From the NCBI GenBank assembly GCA_944321755.1, contig CALUMM010000014.1, positions 1-54,094 of the forward strand: a stretch of 54,094 bases of DNA. Reading direction: 5' to 3'. The stretch comes from an uncultured Alistipes sp. (lineage in GTDB: Bacteria > Bacteroidota > Bacteroidia > Bacteroidales > Rikenellaceae). The notes beneath the pieces are model-generated. The model was not told the origin of the DNA and did not search any database. It worked only from the letters and a program-made list of their open reading frames with translations. Below, in pieces: positions 9,695-17,963 of this stretch (within the stretch, counting starts at the first letter, position 1; every line of letters begins with the position of its first letter). Both the position numbers and the translations under genes were made by a program.

Positions 9695-12600
9695 TTAGAA
9701 TGAAACATTGAACGAAAGCGAATAGGTCGGACGGATCGATATGGCGATCGCCGAACCGCCCGAAGTCGTCGGATCCTGTCCCTTGAGCTTCGAACTGGCA
9801 AAGGTATAGAGGTTCGTTCCCGTCAGCATCAGATAGCCCGATTTCATCCGAAGGCGGTTGCAGAACTTCTTCGGCAACTGGTAGCGGAACGAAACAGACG
9901 AAATCTTCAGGTAGTTGCCGCTCACGACCCGCACGTCCGAATAGTCGTACATCTGCCAGATGTTCGGCGCAAAACCGTCGTTGAAGAGTTTCGTGAAGGT
10001 GCTGTTCTTCTGCCACCACGGGTCGAGCGTCGCCGCAAACTCCGACGAGGGAATAATACCCGGAATGTTCGTGTGGAGCTCGTCGCCGGGCTTCTGCCAG
10101 CGGTAGAGCAACTCCCGACGGACGTTCTCCGTAGGAAGCGGCGCAATCGTGCCGTTCGATTTCGAGACGTTCGGATAGAGTTTCGTCAGGCGGATTTTCG
10201 ATCCGAGACTGTAGGTCAGATTGACGCTCAACGTGAAGTTGTTGTAGGTAAACGTATTGCGCAAACTCCCCTGAACGGTCGGAACCCGGGTCCCCGAATA
10301 GGTCATCACGGTCATGTAACGCTGCTGGTTCGTGCTGAAATAGTTCTGCAGCCACTCCGCTCGCGACATCTCGGTCACCTCTCCCGTCTGCGGGTCCGTC
10401 ACCGAAACCGTCTCCTCGAAATTCTTGAACATCGGACGACCGTCCTTGCCGTCAAGCCCGGCAAACTGGTAGGAGTAAAAACCGTTGATCGGACGCCCAA
10501 CCACATGAATCGTACCGTTGAGATACTCGGTGTAGTAAATCTCATTGTCGTGTTTGAGCGTCGTCTCGGGAGTCTGCACAAGCTTGTCGATCAACTGGTT
10601 GATCACAGAGCCGAACGACGGATCGAAACGCCAGCGGAATCCCTTGATCTCGCCGTTGACCTCCGTCAATCGGTTGATCGGCGTAAAGTTCAGCGTCAGA
10701 TCGAGACCCTGGTTGGTGATCGTCCCCCGGTTGACCGTGTAGCTGTTCACACCGTTGACCTCCGAAACCGTCTGCGACATGTACGCATCGGTCGTCTTGC
10801 GGTAATACCACTCGATCGTACCGGTGATCTTCCGCTTCAGGATCGCAAAGTCCAAACCGATGTTGGTCGTATAGGTCTTCTCCCAGCGCAGATCGGGATT
10901 CGGCCACTTGTAGACCTCCTTGACGAAGGCTTTCCATTGGGAGTCCCAGCCGTTGTTCTTCGAAGGGGTCTTGATGACCAGCCGCGTGGGGACGCTCGGA
11001 ACATTGCCCTGCGAACCGAACGACGCCCGCAATGACATCGAGTTGATCCACTTCACATTTTTCAACACGTTCTCCGTGATGTTCCAACGACCGGCAACCG
11101 CCCAGGCCGGAAGGAAGCGTTCGTTGGCCCGGGAGCCGAACTCGTTCGAAAAGTCGCTCCGCATGTTGAAACTGAAATAGGCGTGCTCCTTGTACCCGTA
11201 CCCCAAAGTCATGTAGGCGGCAACGTTATTCGAGCGGTTGATCGTCCGGATACCCATCGCCTCGGAGGTCTGCAGCCAGTTCGCATACTCCTCGTAGGGC
11301 ATGTTCTTGTTCTCCGAGACACTGTTGTCTCCCATGAGGTCGACTCCCAGCATGATGTTGCCGTGCTCGGGATCGTAACCGCGGTAGGTCTGGTTGAAAC
11401 CGTTATAGACCGTCGACGAGATCTCCGTTCCCAACGAGGCGTCGACCTTGTGTTGCGCCTGTTTGCCATACTTCTCGGTATAGACCAGGGCCGCACGCGC
11501 CGAATAGCCCCGCTTGTCGGTCCGGCTCTCCTTCAACTCGCCGCCCACAGGCATGAGCGTCTCCCGGTAATAGGTCTCGCCCGACTTGCGGTAACCCATG
11601 TTCAGCGTCCGACCATACCAGGTATTCGCCCCATGGTAATTCCCCGAATAGCTGTTCGAGGCGGTATAGGAGAGCAAGGTCGTGATCTTCAGCGTCGAGG
11701 TGATATCGTAGTCAACGCCCGCACGCACGGTCAGGCTGTTGCTCTTCTGCTCACGGTAGCTGTTCGCCATGTCCTCCAGGATATTGAACGGGTAGGTATC
11801 GCCCTCGCTGGAGGTTACCGACGATCCCCGCAGATAACTCCAATATCCGCCATCCTCGTTATAGGCCGGGACCGCCCGACTGGTATTATAGGCATAGTCG
11901 TTGATATTCAGATCAGTGGGCTCACCGTCGGTATCCGTCACCGAACCATTCATACCGAACTGGACCTTGAACCTGCGGTAATTACCCGTCAGATTGAATG
12001 TCGCCGTATAGGTTTTGCTCTTTTCGCCCTGAATCGACCCCTGCTGGTTGTTCATACCCAGGGAGGCGTGGTAACGCACGTTCGGCGTGCCGCCCGAAAG
12101 ACTCAACGTATGGCGATTCGACCAGCCGTTCTGCATCAACAGGTCGAACCAGTCGGTATTGAGCGTCTCGTAATAACCCGCCTGACGCGAAAATTCGTTG
12201 TAGTCGATCTCGCCGTTCAGGTAATCGCGGTAGATGCTCTCGTAACCCAGCCACGAGGTGATGGTCGGATAGACCTGCCGGTTGTTCATCAACTCGCGCG
12301 AAAAAGCCGTCCGTTCCAGCGAGTTCATCACGTCGACCGTCCGGTCCGTATAGCGGGGCCGCTGCGTGAAGGAGCCCGAAAAAGAGTAGGTGACAACCGG
12401 AGGCCCCACCTTGCCCCGTTTGGTCGTGATGACGATCACACCGTTCGATGCACTCTTTCCATAAAGCGCCGTCGCCGAGGCATCCTTCAGGATGTCGATC
12501 TGGTCGATGTCCTCGGGGTTCAGACCCGAAACGGCGTTACCCAGCAGATTCACGAAATCCAGATCGTTGAGCTGTTCGGGATCGATGTTCACCGGGTCCG

Positions 12601-13501
12601 TCTGCACGACGCCGTCGATCACCCACAGGGGTTCCTGAGAACCCAGAATGGTCGTCGTGCCGCGGATCCGCAGTTTGGGCGTCGCACCCAACTGGCCGCT
12701 GCTCTGCATGAAGGTCAGACCCGGCACGTTACCCTCCAGCATCTGGTCGATCGTCGCAAGCCCCGGATTGTAAATATCCTCCGCCTTGATCGAGACGATC
12801 GATGCCGCCATCTCTCGCGGTGTCAATTCCTGATAACCGGTATGAACCACCTCGACGTTGCCGATGTCCGTCGATGACTGCTGCATGTTGACGAAGAGCC
12901 GCTTGCCCTCGACATAATCAATTTCCTGGGGCGTCATGCCGATGAACGAGAAGCGGATCACCATCCCCTCGCGTCGGGGCACGGCAAATTTGAATTCTCC
13001 CTTCGAATCGGTCGTCGTGCCGTAGCGGGTCCCCTTAACCAGCACGGAGACTCCGGCCAGCGGCTTGCGGTACTCGTCCAGAACCCGGCCCTCGACGGTC
13101 ACCCGTTCGGATCGGGGCTGTGTCGTCTTCTGACGGATGATGATGTGGTTGTCGGAGATCTCCCACACGAGATTCGTTCCCGAAAAGCACCGTTGCAGGA
13201 TCGATTCCAGATCGGAACGGATACAGGTGAAATCCTTTTTACCCAGGGCCTCGATGTCTTCCGTCTGATAGACGAACGAATAGTCGCTCTGCTTCTCGAT
13301 CTGCAGGAACAGTTCCGTCAGGTAGGCATCCCGAATCCCGAGCGAAAAGAGCTTCTTGGGCTGCCCGAAGGCTTGATACGACAAGGAACCCATGGCGAGA
13401 AGCGTCACCAGTACCACGCGGAACAAACGCTTCGGAATATACCCGCTGTGGCCGATATGCCGTTCGCTCATCTCCTTTTCCGGGGGCAACGTTTTCTTCA
13501 T
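9695..13501 (-). CDS. SusC/RagA-family TonB-dependent transporter with STN signalling domain
   Basis: Outer-membrane TonB-dependent receptor of 1268 residues. Order of parts: signal/TM stretch (about residues 24-48), STN secretin/TonB short N-terminal domain (about 50-125), carboxypeptidase-regulatory-like barrel (VEGRVLDEYRKPLAGVSVLV), plug (LRIRGTTT, DASATALYGKSASNGVI), then the beta-barrel ending in a C-terminal aromatic strand (YSLSFNVSF). The STN domain marks it as a transducer that signals to the adjacent FecR/sigma pair. I chose the ATG at 13501; a TTG two codons upstream is the only alternative. The region just upstream of the start holds an 11-nt match to the 5' end of the small-RNA candidates near 49 kb. 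Confidence 0.97.
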   Translation of the reverse strand: MKKTLPPEKEMSERHIGHSGYIPKRLFRVVLVTLLAMGSLSYQAFGQPKKLFSLGIRDAYLTELFLQIEKQSDYSFVYQTEDIEALGKKDFTCIRSDLESILQRCFSGTNLVWEISDNHIIIRQKTTQPRSERVTVEGRVLDEYRKPLAGVSVLVKGTRYGTTTDSKGEFKFAVPRREGMVIRFSFIGMTPQEIDYVEGKRLFVNMQQSSTDIGNVEVVHTGYQELTPREMAASIVSIKAEDIYNPGLATIDQMLEGNVPGLTFMQSSGQLGATPKLRIRGTTTILGSQEPLWVIDGVVQTDPVNIDPEQLNDLDFVNLLGNAVSGLNPEDIDQIDILKDASATALYGKSASNGVIVITTKRGKVGPPVVTYSFSGSFTQRPRYTDRTVDVMNSLERTAFSRELMNNRQVYPTITSWLGYESIYRDYLNGEIDYNEFSRQAGYYETLNTDWFDLLMQNGWSNRHTLSLSGGTPNVRYHASLGMNNQQGSIQGEKSKTYTATFNLTGNYRRFKVQFGMNGSVTDTDGEPTDLNINDYAYNTSRAVPAYNEDGGYWSYLRGSSVTSSEGDTYPFNILEDMANSYREQKSNSLTVRAGVDYDITSTLKITTLLSYTASNSYSGNYHGANTWYGRTLNMGYRKSGETYYRETLMPVGGELKESRTDKRGYSARAALVYTEKYGKQAQHKVDASLGTEISSTVYNGFNQTYRGYDPEHGNIMLGVDLMGDNSVSENKNMPYEEYANWLQTSEAMGIRTINRSNNVAAYMTLGYGYKEHAYFSFNMRSDFSNEFGSRANERFLPAWAVAGRWNITENVLKNVKWINSMSLRASFGSQGNVPSVPTRLVIKTPSKNNGWDSQWKAFVKEVYKWPNPDLRWEKTYTTNIGLDFAILKRKITGTIEWYYRKTTDAYMSQTVSEVNGVNSYTVNRGTITNQGLDLTLNFTPINRLTEVNGEIKGFRWRFDPSFGSVINQLIDKLVQTPETTLKHDNEIYYTEYLNGTIHVVGRPINGFYSYQFAGLDGKDGRPMFKNFEETVSVTDPQTGEVTEMSRAEWLQNYFSTNQQRYMTVMTYSGTRVPTVQGSLRNTFTYNNFTLSVNLTYSLGSKIRLTKLYPNVSKSNGTIAPLPTENVRRELLYRWQKPGDELHTNIPGIIPSSEFAATLDPWWQKNSTFTKLFNDGFAPNIWQMYDYSDVRVVSGNYLKISSVSFRYQLPKKFCNRLRMKSGYLMLTGTNLYTFASSKLKGQDPTTSGGSAIAISIRPTYSLSFNVSF

Positions 13502-13507
13502 AAGCAA

Positions 13508-13518
13508 AAGTTTTAAGG
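13508..13518 (-). promoter_or_regulatory. possible small-RNA pairing site in the first susC-like leader
   Basis: Read along the mRNA, the 11 bases CCTTAAAACTT lie 6-16 nt before the susC start codon, where a ribosome would bind. They are a perfect complement of AAGTTTTAAGG, which lies at the predicted 5' end of both small-RNA candidates between 48.9 and 49.5 kb. Short AT-rich matches can arise by chance, so this is only a candidate site. Confidence 0.3.
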
Positions 13519-13615
13519 ATTAATACTGAACCTAACCATTCCCGTCAACCGACGTACCTCCCCGAGATACCTGTAAATCGGAGTTTCGGGATTTCGTGCG
13601 TTTATAATAACAAAC

Positions 13616-13655
13616 AAAACGACCATTCGGACTACTCCGAATGATCGTTTTTTTC
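13616..13655 (-). terminator. hairpin terminator between fecR-like and susC-like genes
   Basis: Two stacked stems, CATTCGGA/TCCGAATG and AAAACGA/TCGTTTT, separated by one mismatch and closed by a 4-nt loop. On the minus strand the stem is followed by TTTTGTTTG, and on the plus strand by seven T residues, so it can act in both directions. It separates the sigma/fecR transcript from the susC operon, which implies that susC has its own promoter in the remaining intergenic DNA. A long C run follows at about 13672. Confidence 0.75.
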
Positions 13656-13710
13656 AAAAAAAATGATATTCCCCCCCCCTCCGGGCGGTTTCAAATTGTA
13701 ACCGGAACCC

Positions 13711-14886
13711 TTATTTCGTAACCGTAATCACCCGCCCCTCCTGCCGGAAATTCACGCTGCGGGTCTTGGCCAGGATGTCCAAAACCGAATCGATGTTGTC
13801 GTAACGCCGGATCCGTGCGGTGATATGGGTCGAAACTTCAGGATCTTCAAGAACATAATCGATATTGTACCACGACGATAACTCCTCCATGATTCGGTCG
13901 ATATCGCAGGCATTGAAAATGAAATAGCCATCCTTCCAGGCTGTCACATAAAGGGTTTCAACCGCCCGGACCTCACAATGTCCGCCACTGACCACGGCCT
14001 GCTGCCCCGGTGTGAGCCGGGCCAGCTCCACGTCTTTCCGGGATTCGAAAACCCCGACGCTTCCCTGAATGAGTGTGGTTGTCGTCTGGGTTCCGTTGTC
14101 CGACACGCAGAATTCCGTTCCGAAGACGCGGATATCCGCACCGCTCGTCCGCACGATAAAGGGATGCTGCGTGTCGTGCGACACCTCGAAATAGGCCCGG
14201 CCCGATACCGATACGGTCCGACTGTCGCCGACGAAACGGGAGGGGTACTCCAACCGCGAATCCGCATCGAGGTAGACCAACGTGCCGTCGGAGAGTTCCA
14301 CATTGTAATTCACCCCGCGGGGGACTACCAGCGTGTGCAATTCCGGTTCGGCCATCGGTGCGGCAGCCGTGGGCCCTTCCGACACGGTGTCGCCCGCCGA
14401 ATTCCGGTACGAAAGGACGCAGCCCCGTTCGCGGGAGTCGATGACGGCATCGACTTCGGCCAGAAGCTCCGGAGCCTGTTCCGCAGAGAGATCCACAACC
14501 TGGCCCGATGCAAGGATCAACCGGGCCTGCGAGGTACTGTGGGCGATGACCGGATTCCGGTCGACAACGCCGTGTACCCGCAGGACAAAATAACCGGACA
14601 CGAGCAAAACGGGCAACAATACCGCTGCGACAAGCGCATAACGGAACGAATTTTTGCGGGGAGTGATCGCCGCACGGTTCAAGGTATCCCGAAAATCCTT
14701 TTGCGAATCGATATCCATATACGCACAGAACGACTTGCCCAGATCTTCTTTCTGTCGGATCCGCTCATACAGGGCCCGATGCTGCGGGTCTTCGAGCCAT
14801 TGCTGCAACCTCCGCTCCTCTTCCGGGGAGATGCTTCCGGTCAGTTTTTTGCTAATCAGATCGGAAATGATCAATTCGTCGGTCAT
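13711..14886 (-). CDS. FecR-family anti-sigma factor
   Basis: Inner-membrane anti-sigma factor of 391 residues. An N-terminal cytoplasmic helical region (IISDLISKKLTGSISPEEER) binds the sigma factor; a single membrane helix lies near residues 68-90 (YALVAAVLLPVLLVSGYFVL); then comes the periplasmic FecR domain (LVVPRGVNYNVELSDGTLVY, PFIVRTSGADIRVFGTEFCV) and a C-terminal STN-like segment that docks with the transporter (NIDSVLDILAKTRSVNF). I chose the ATG at 14886, 1 bp after the sigma gene stop; a GTG seven codons upstream is less likely. It is co-transcribed with the sigma factor and released when the SusC STN domain signals ligand. Confidence 0.95.
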   Translation of the reverse strand: MTDELIISDLISKKLTGSISPEEERRLQQWLEDPQHRALYERIRQKEDLGKSFCAYMDIDSQKDFRDTLNRAAITPRKNSFRYALVAAVLLPVLLVSGYFVLRVHGVVDRNPVIAHSTSQARLILASGQVVDLSAEQAPELLAEVDAVIDSRERGCVLSYRNSAGDTVSEGPTAAAPMAEPELHTLVVPRGVNYNVELSDGTLVYLDADSRLEYPSRFVGDSRTVSVSGRAYFEVSHDTQHPFIVRTSGADIRVFGTEFCVSDNGTQTTTTLIQGSVGVFESRKDVELARLTPGQQAVVSGGHCEVRAVETLYVTAWKDGYFIFNACDIDRIMEELSSWYNIDYVLEDPEVSTHITARIRRYDNIDSVLDILAKTRSVNFRQEGRVITVTK

Positions 14887-14887
14887 G

Positions 14888-15460
14888 TCAGTATTCGGTT
14901 TTCGCACTCAGGCGATTGGTTAGTTCGGATTCGGATCGGGAATAACGGAACATTTCGCGGAGTTTTTTGACGGCCCGCACCCGATGGTTCTTCACCGTAT
15001 TGGTCGTAATATGCAACATTTCGCCGATTTCCTGATAGGAGCGCCCCTCGATGGAGAGCATCAACACCCGGCGACATTCAGACGGCAGATTCTGGACCGC
15101 AGCCAAAAGCTGACGCTCGACTTCCACTTCGATTACCATTTCGGCCTCCTCGGCCGGTGTGTGTTTTTGCTGCATTTGCGATATCTTCTCAATCGTCCGG
15201 GCCTGACGCCGGAGCAGATTGATCGAACGGTTTCGGACGGAAATATAGAGGAATGAACGGATCGTATGACAATTGTCGAAATTGTCATGCAGCAACCACA
15301 AGGCGGCAAAAACATCCTGCACGACATCCTGTGCTTCGGAACCGTCCTTGAGATACTTTACGGCATAGAGGCACAACGGGTCGAAAAACTGCTCGTAGAC
15401 TCTCCGGAAAGCCCACTCTTCGCCTTTGCGAAAAGCCCGGATGAGCCGATCCTGCTTCAT
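14888..15460 (-). CDS. ECF RNA polymerase sigma factor (sigma-70 family)
   Basis: Sigma factor of 190 residues with region 2 (AFRRVYEQFFDPLCLYAVKY, DVVQDVFAALW) and region 4 with a helix-turn-helix (YQEIGEMLHITTNTVKNHRV). It is the standard partner of the FecR protein encoded 1 bp downstream. It should direct transcription of the susC/susD/protease operon when the transporter reports substrate. A TTTG/TATTTTTG promoter lies 35-64 bp upstream of its start. Confidence 0.96.
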   Translation of the reverse strand: MKQDRLIRAFRKGEEWAFRRVYEQFFDPLCLYAVKYLKDGSEAQDVVQDVFAALWLLHDNFDNCHTIRSFLYISVRNRSINLLRRQARTIEKISQMQQKHTPAEEAEMVIEVEVERQLLAAVQNLPSECRRVLMLSIEGRSYQEIGEMLHITTNTVKNHRVRAVKKLREMFRYSRSESELTNRLSAKTEY

Positions 15461-15494
15461 GATTCCTTCGTTTGAGTATACAGATTCTCCTCCG

Positions 15495-15524
15495 CAAAAA
15501 TAGATAAATTTCTCAGATTACAAA
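15495..15524 (-). promoter_or_regulatory. Bacteroidetes-type promoter of the first sigma/fecR pair
   Basis: On the minus strand TTTG (15524-15521) is followed after 18 nt by TATTTTTG (15502-15495), close to the Bacteroidetes consensus TTTG-N19-TAnnTTTG. Predicted transcription starts about 30 nt before the sigma-factor ATG. Confidence 0.6.
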
Positions 15525-15643
15525 CAGACAAAACCCTTTAAAGAAAAACTGACGGATGTCGGACAAGCGCTGCATCCGGAGCAATCATCCTGAGAATTCC
15601 GATTCCACACCTTCTTCAAACAGGACTCAGCCATCATACAAAC

Positions 15644-15676
15644 GGCCGGACAACCCCGTTCAGGAGTTGTCCGGCC
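15644..15676 (-). terminator. hairpin downstream of the GH92 gene
   Basis: Perfect 11-bp stem GGCCGGACAAC/GTTGTCCGGCC with an 11-nt loop, placed 42 bp after the last gene of the second glycan locus. Only a weak T stretch (GTTTGT) follows on the minus strand. It probably ends the long operon or stabilizes the 3' end of its mRNA. Confidence 0.55.
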
Positions 15677-15717
15677 ACACTTCTCCGTATGTCTCAGCGG
15701 CAAATTGCCAACAACAA

Positions 15718-17955
15718 TCAATCGCTCAGGGACGGAGGCGGCAATTCGCGTCCCCAACCCGTCGGGACCGGACCCATCTCCAGAACCAGTTCCCCGCCCT
15801 GAAGCAGGTCGGAATGTGTAAACCAACAACGGTTCCAATCCTTACCGTTCAACGTCGCACCACACACATACCGGTTTGTCCGCGAAACACCCGGAGCCTT
15901 CACCGTAAAGCGTTTGCCCCCTTCCAGCATCAGGATGCTCTCCTCGAAGACCGGCGACCCGATCAGATAAACATCCTGACCCGCAACCGGGAAGAAACCC
16001 ATCGCTCCGAACAGATACCACGCCGACATCGCTCCCGAATCATCCTGTCCCGGAAGCCCTCGGCGGCCCACCCGGAACTCTTCGAGCAAAGCCCGGACCC
16101 GTTCGGCAGAACGGTCGGGACGGCCCGCATAATGATAGAGATAAGGGGTCAGGAATCCCGGTTCGTTCCCGATCTCGTAATGCCCGCCGTCGAACAACTC
16201 GTCCAGAAAGGCGACAAACGATTCAGCACCTCCGTGCTCGGTAATCAGACTCCGCATGTCGTGCGGGACATACGTGGCATAGTTCCACGGGGTACCCTCG
16301 TAAAAGTAGGGGCCGTTCCAATAATCCGGACGCCGGAACGTCGGAGAAAAACCCGGAGCCCAGTTTCCTTCGAGGTCCTTGGCCCAGAAAAACCGCGTCT
16401 GAGGATCGAACAGATTCCGCCAACTCCCCGAACGGGACTCATACTTCGCCCGATCCTTCCCGTATCCCAAAGCCGCGGCAACCTGACCAACGCAAAAATC
16501 ATTGTAGGCATATTCCAACGATTTGGAACTCCCGTTCTTGATCCGAGTGGACAGATAACCGTATTTTTCATACTCGTAGAGATCGCGTCCGTACTTATAG
16601 GGGTTGTCCGACATGACCTCCGCATTCTTCTTGACGGCCGCATAGGCCCGTTCGACATCGAATCCGCCCAGTCCCTTCACCACGGCGTCGGCAATCACCA
16701 CGTCGGCATTGCTCCCGCCCTGGACATAGGCGTAATCCCCGGCTGTCCAGGCATCCGGAAGCCAGCCCCGATGGTCGTATATGTCCAGCAGGCAGCGGAT
16801 GATCTCCCGCTGACGCTCGGAATAGACCAACGTATAGAGCGGCATGACCGTACGATACGTATCCCACAACGTATAGAAATCCCAGAAATGGCGTTCGCCG
16901 TCCTGCCACTGCGGATTTTCATCCCGTCCCAGATCGGTCGGCATGGTCAGCGCATGGTAAAGGCCCGTATAGAAGACCGTTTTCTGCTCGGGGCTCCCCC
17001 CTTCGACGCGAATCACCGAAAGAGCCCGGTTCCACACGCTGTCGGCCGATTCGCGCACGGAATCGAAATCCCGGGCACCGACCGATTCGAGATTCCGCCA
17101 GGCCTGCGCCTCGCTGATATAGGAGATGGCAACCTGCAACTCCACGCACCCCTGCTGCGGCAGCACGAATTCGCCCCAGGCCCCGACATCGATGCCTTCC
17201 CGGAGCGAATCGGATGAAACCGATTCTCCCTTCCAGGTCCCGCACCGGTCGAAAGGCCGGTTAAAACGGGCCGCAAAATAGACCGCATAGGGATTTTCGC
17301 CACCCCAACCGCCGCGAAAACGCCCGTAGCCTTCGATCTCACGGTCGGAAAGAATCCGCACCCCGCTCTTGACATTGTGCGTCACCTCCGCATCGACCAT
17401 GTTGATAATCGCAGAGGCATCGATCAACACCCGCCCCAGAATCTCCGCCTGCGGGACATATCCGCGCAGCAATTCGTCGTTCGTCAACGGATCGGACGGC
17501 TTGGAGAAGGTGTACCGATGAACTCCCACCCGCTCCGCAGCGGTCAGTTCGCAACGGATCTCCGTGCCGTGTTCTTTCAAAAGCACGGAGTAATAGCCCG
17601 GACGTGCATATTCGTCGGAGCGTTCCGGTTCCGGGAAAAGCGTCCAGGGTCCGGTTTGCGGAATGACAAGCACGTTCCCGTAACGGGCTCCGCCGCCCGT
17701 ACCGCTGAGGTGGTTGTGGCTAAAACCCCGGATCGGACGATCCGAACGGTAGCCCGTCGTATGATTCGGAGGTGCAACGTCGGGACTCAGACGCACCATC
17801 CCGAACGGGAGGGCGGCACCCGGCAACGTATTGCCGATCTCCACGCCGATAAAGGGATCGACCCACGCTGCAGGCGTAAACTCCTTGTCCGGGGATTCAC
17901 CGCCTCCGCAGGCACTCAGGAAGGCGGCCAATACGATCAGAAATAGGACTCTCAT
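15718..17955 (-). CDS. GH92 family alpha-mannosidase, lipoprotein
   Basis: Calcium-dependent exo-alpha-mannosidase family member of 745 residues. The ATG at 17955 begins MRVLFLIVLAAFLSACGGG with lipobox LSAC, so the enzyme is lipid-anchored. Family hallmarks: VDPFIGVEIGNTLPGAALPF and GFSHNHLSGTGGG near the N-terminus, YEIGNEPGFLTPYLYHYAG, and the catalytic base region GQDDSGAMSAWYLFGAMGFF near the C-terminus. In most GH92 proteins the last block reads GNDDxGQ; here it is GQDDSGA, a small change next to the catalytic aspartates. It is the last gene of the second sigma-led locus, 8 bp after the GH28 gene. The exact linkage (alpha-1,2, 1,3, 1,4 or 1,6) cannot be told. Confidence 0.95.
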   Translation of the reverse strand: MRVLFLIVLAAFLSACGGGESPDKEFTPAAWVDPFIGVEIGNTLPGAALPFGMVRLSPDVAPPNHTTGYRSDRPIRGFSHNHLSGTGGGARYGNVLVIPQTGPWTLFPEPERSDEYARPGYYSVLLKEHGTEIRCELTAAERVGVHRYTFSKPSDPLTNDELLRGYVPQAEILGRVLIDASAIINMVDAEVTHNVKSGVRILSDREIEGYGRFRGGWGGENPYAVYFAARFNRPFDRCGTWKGESVSSDSLREGIDVGAWGEFVLPQQGCVELQVAISYISEAQAWRNLESVGARDFDSVRESADSVWNRALSVIRVEGGSPEQKTVFYTGLYHALTMPTDLGRDENPQWQDGERHFWDFYTLWDTYRTVMPLYTLVYSERQREIIRCLLDIYDHRGWLPDAWTAGDYAYVQGGSNADVVIADAVVKGLGGFDVERAYAAVKKNAEVMSDNPYKYGRDLYEYEKYGYLSTRIKNGSSKSLEYAYNDFCVGQVAAALGYGKDRAKYESRSGSWRNLFDPQTRFFWAKDLEGNWAPGFSPTFRRPDYWNGPYFYEGTPWNYATYVPHDMRSLITEHGGAESFVAFLDELFDGGHYEIGNEPGFLTPYLYHYAGRPDRSAERVRALLEEFRVGRRGLPGQDDSGAMSAWYLFGAMGFFPVAGQDVYLIGSPVFEESILMLEGGKRFTVKAPGVSRTNRYVCGATLNGKDWNRCWFTHSDLLQGGELVLEMGPVPTGWGRELPPPSLSD

Positions 17956-17963
17956 GGCTCTTT

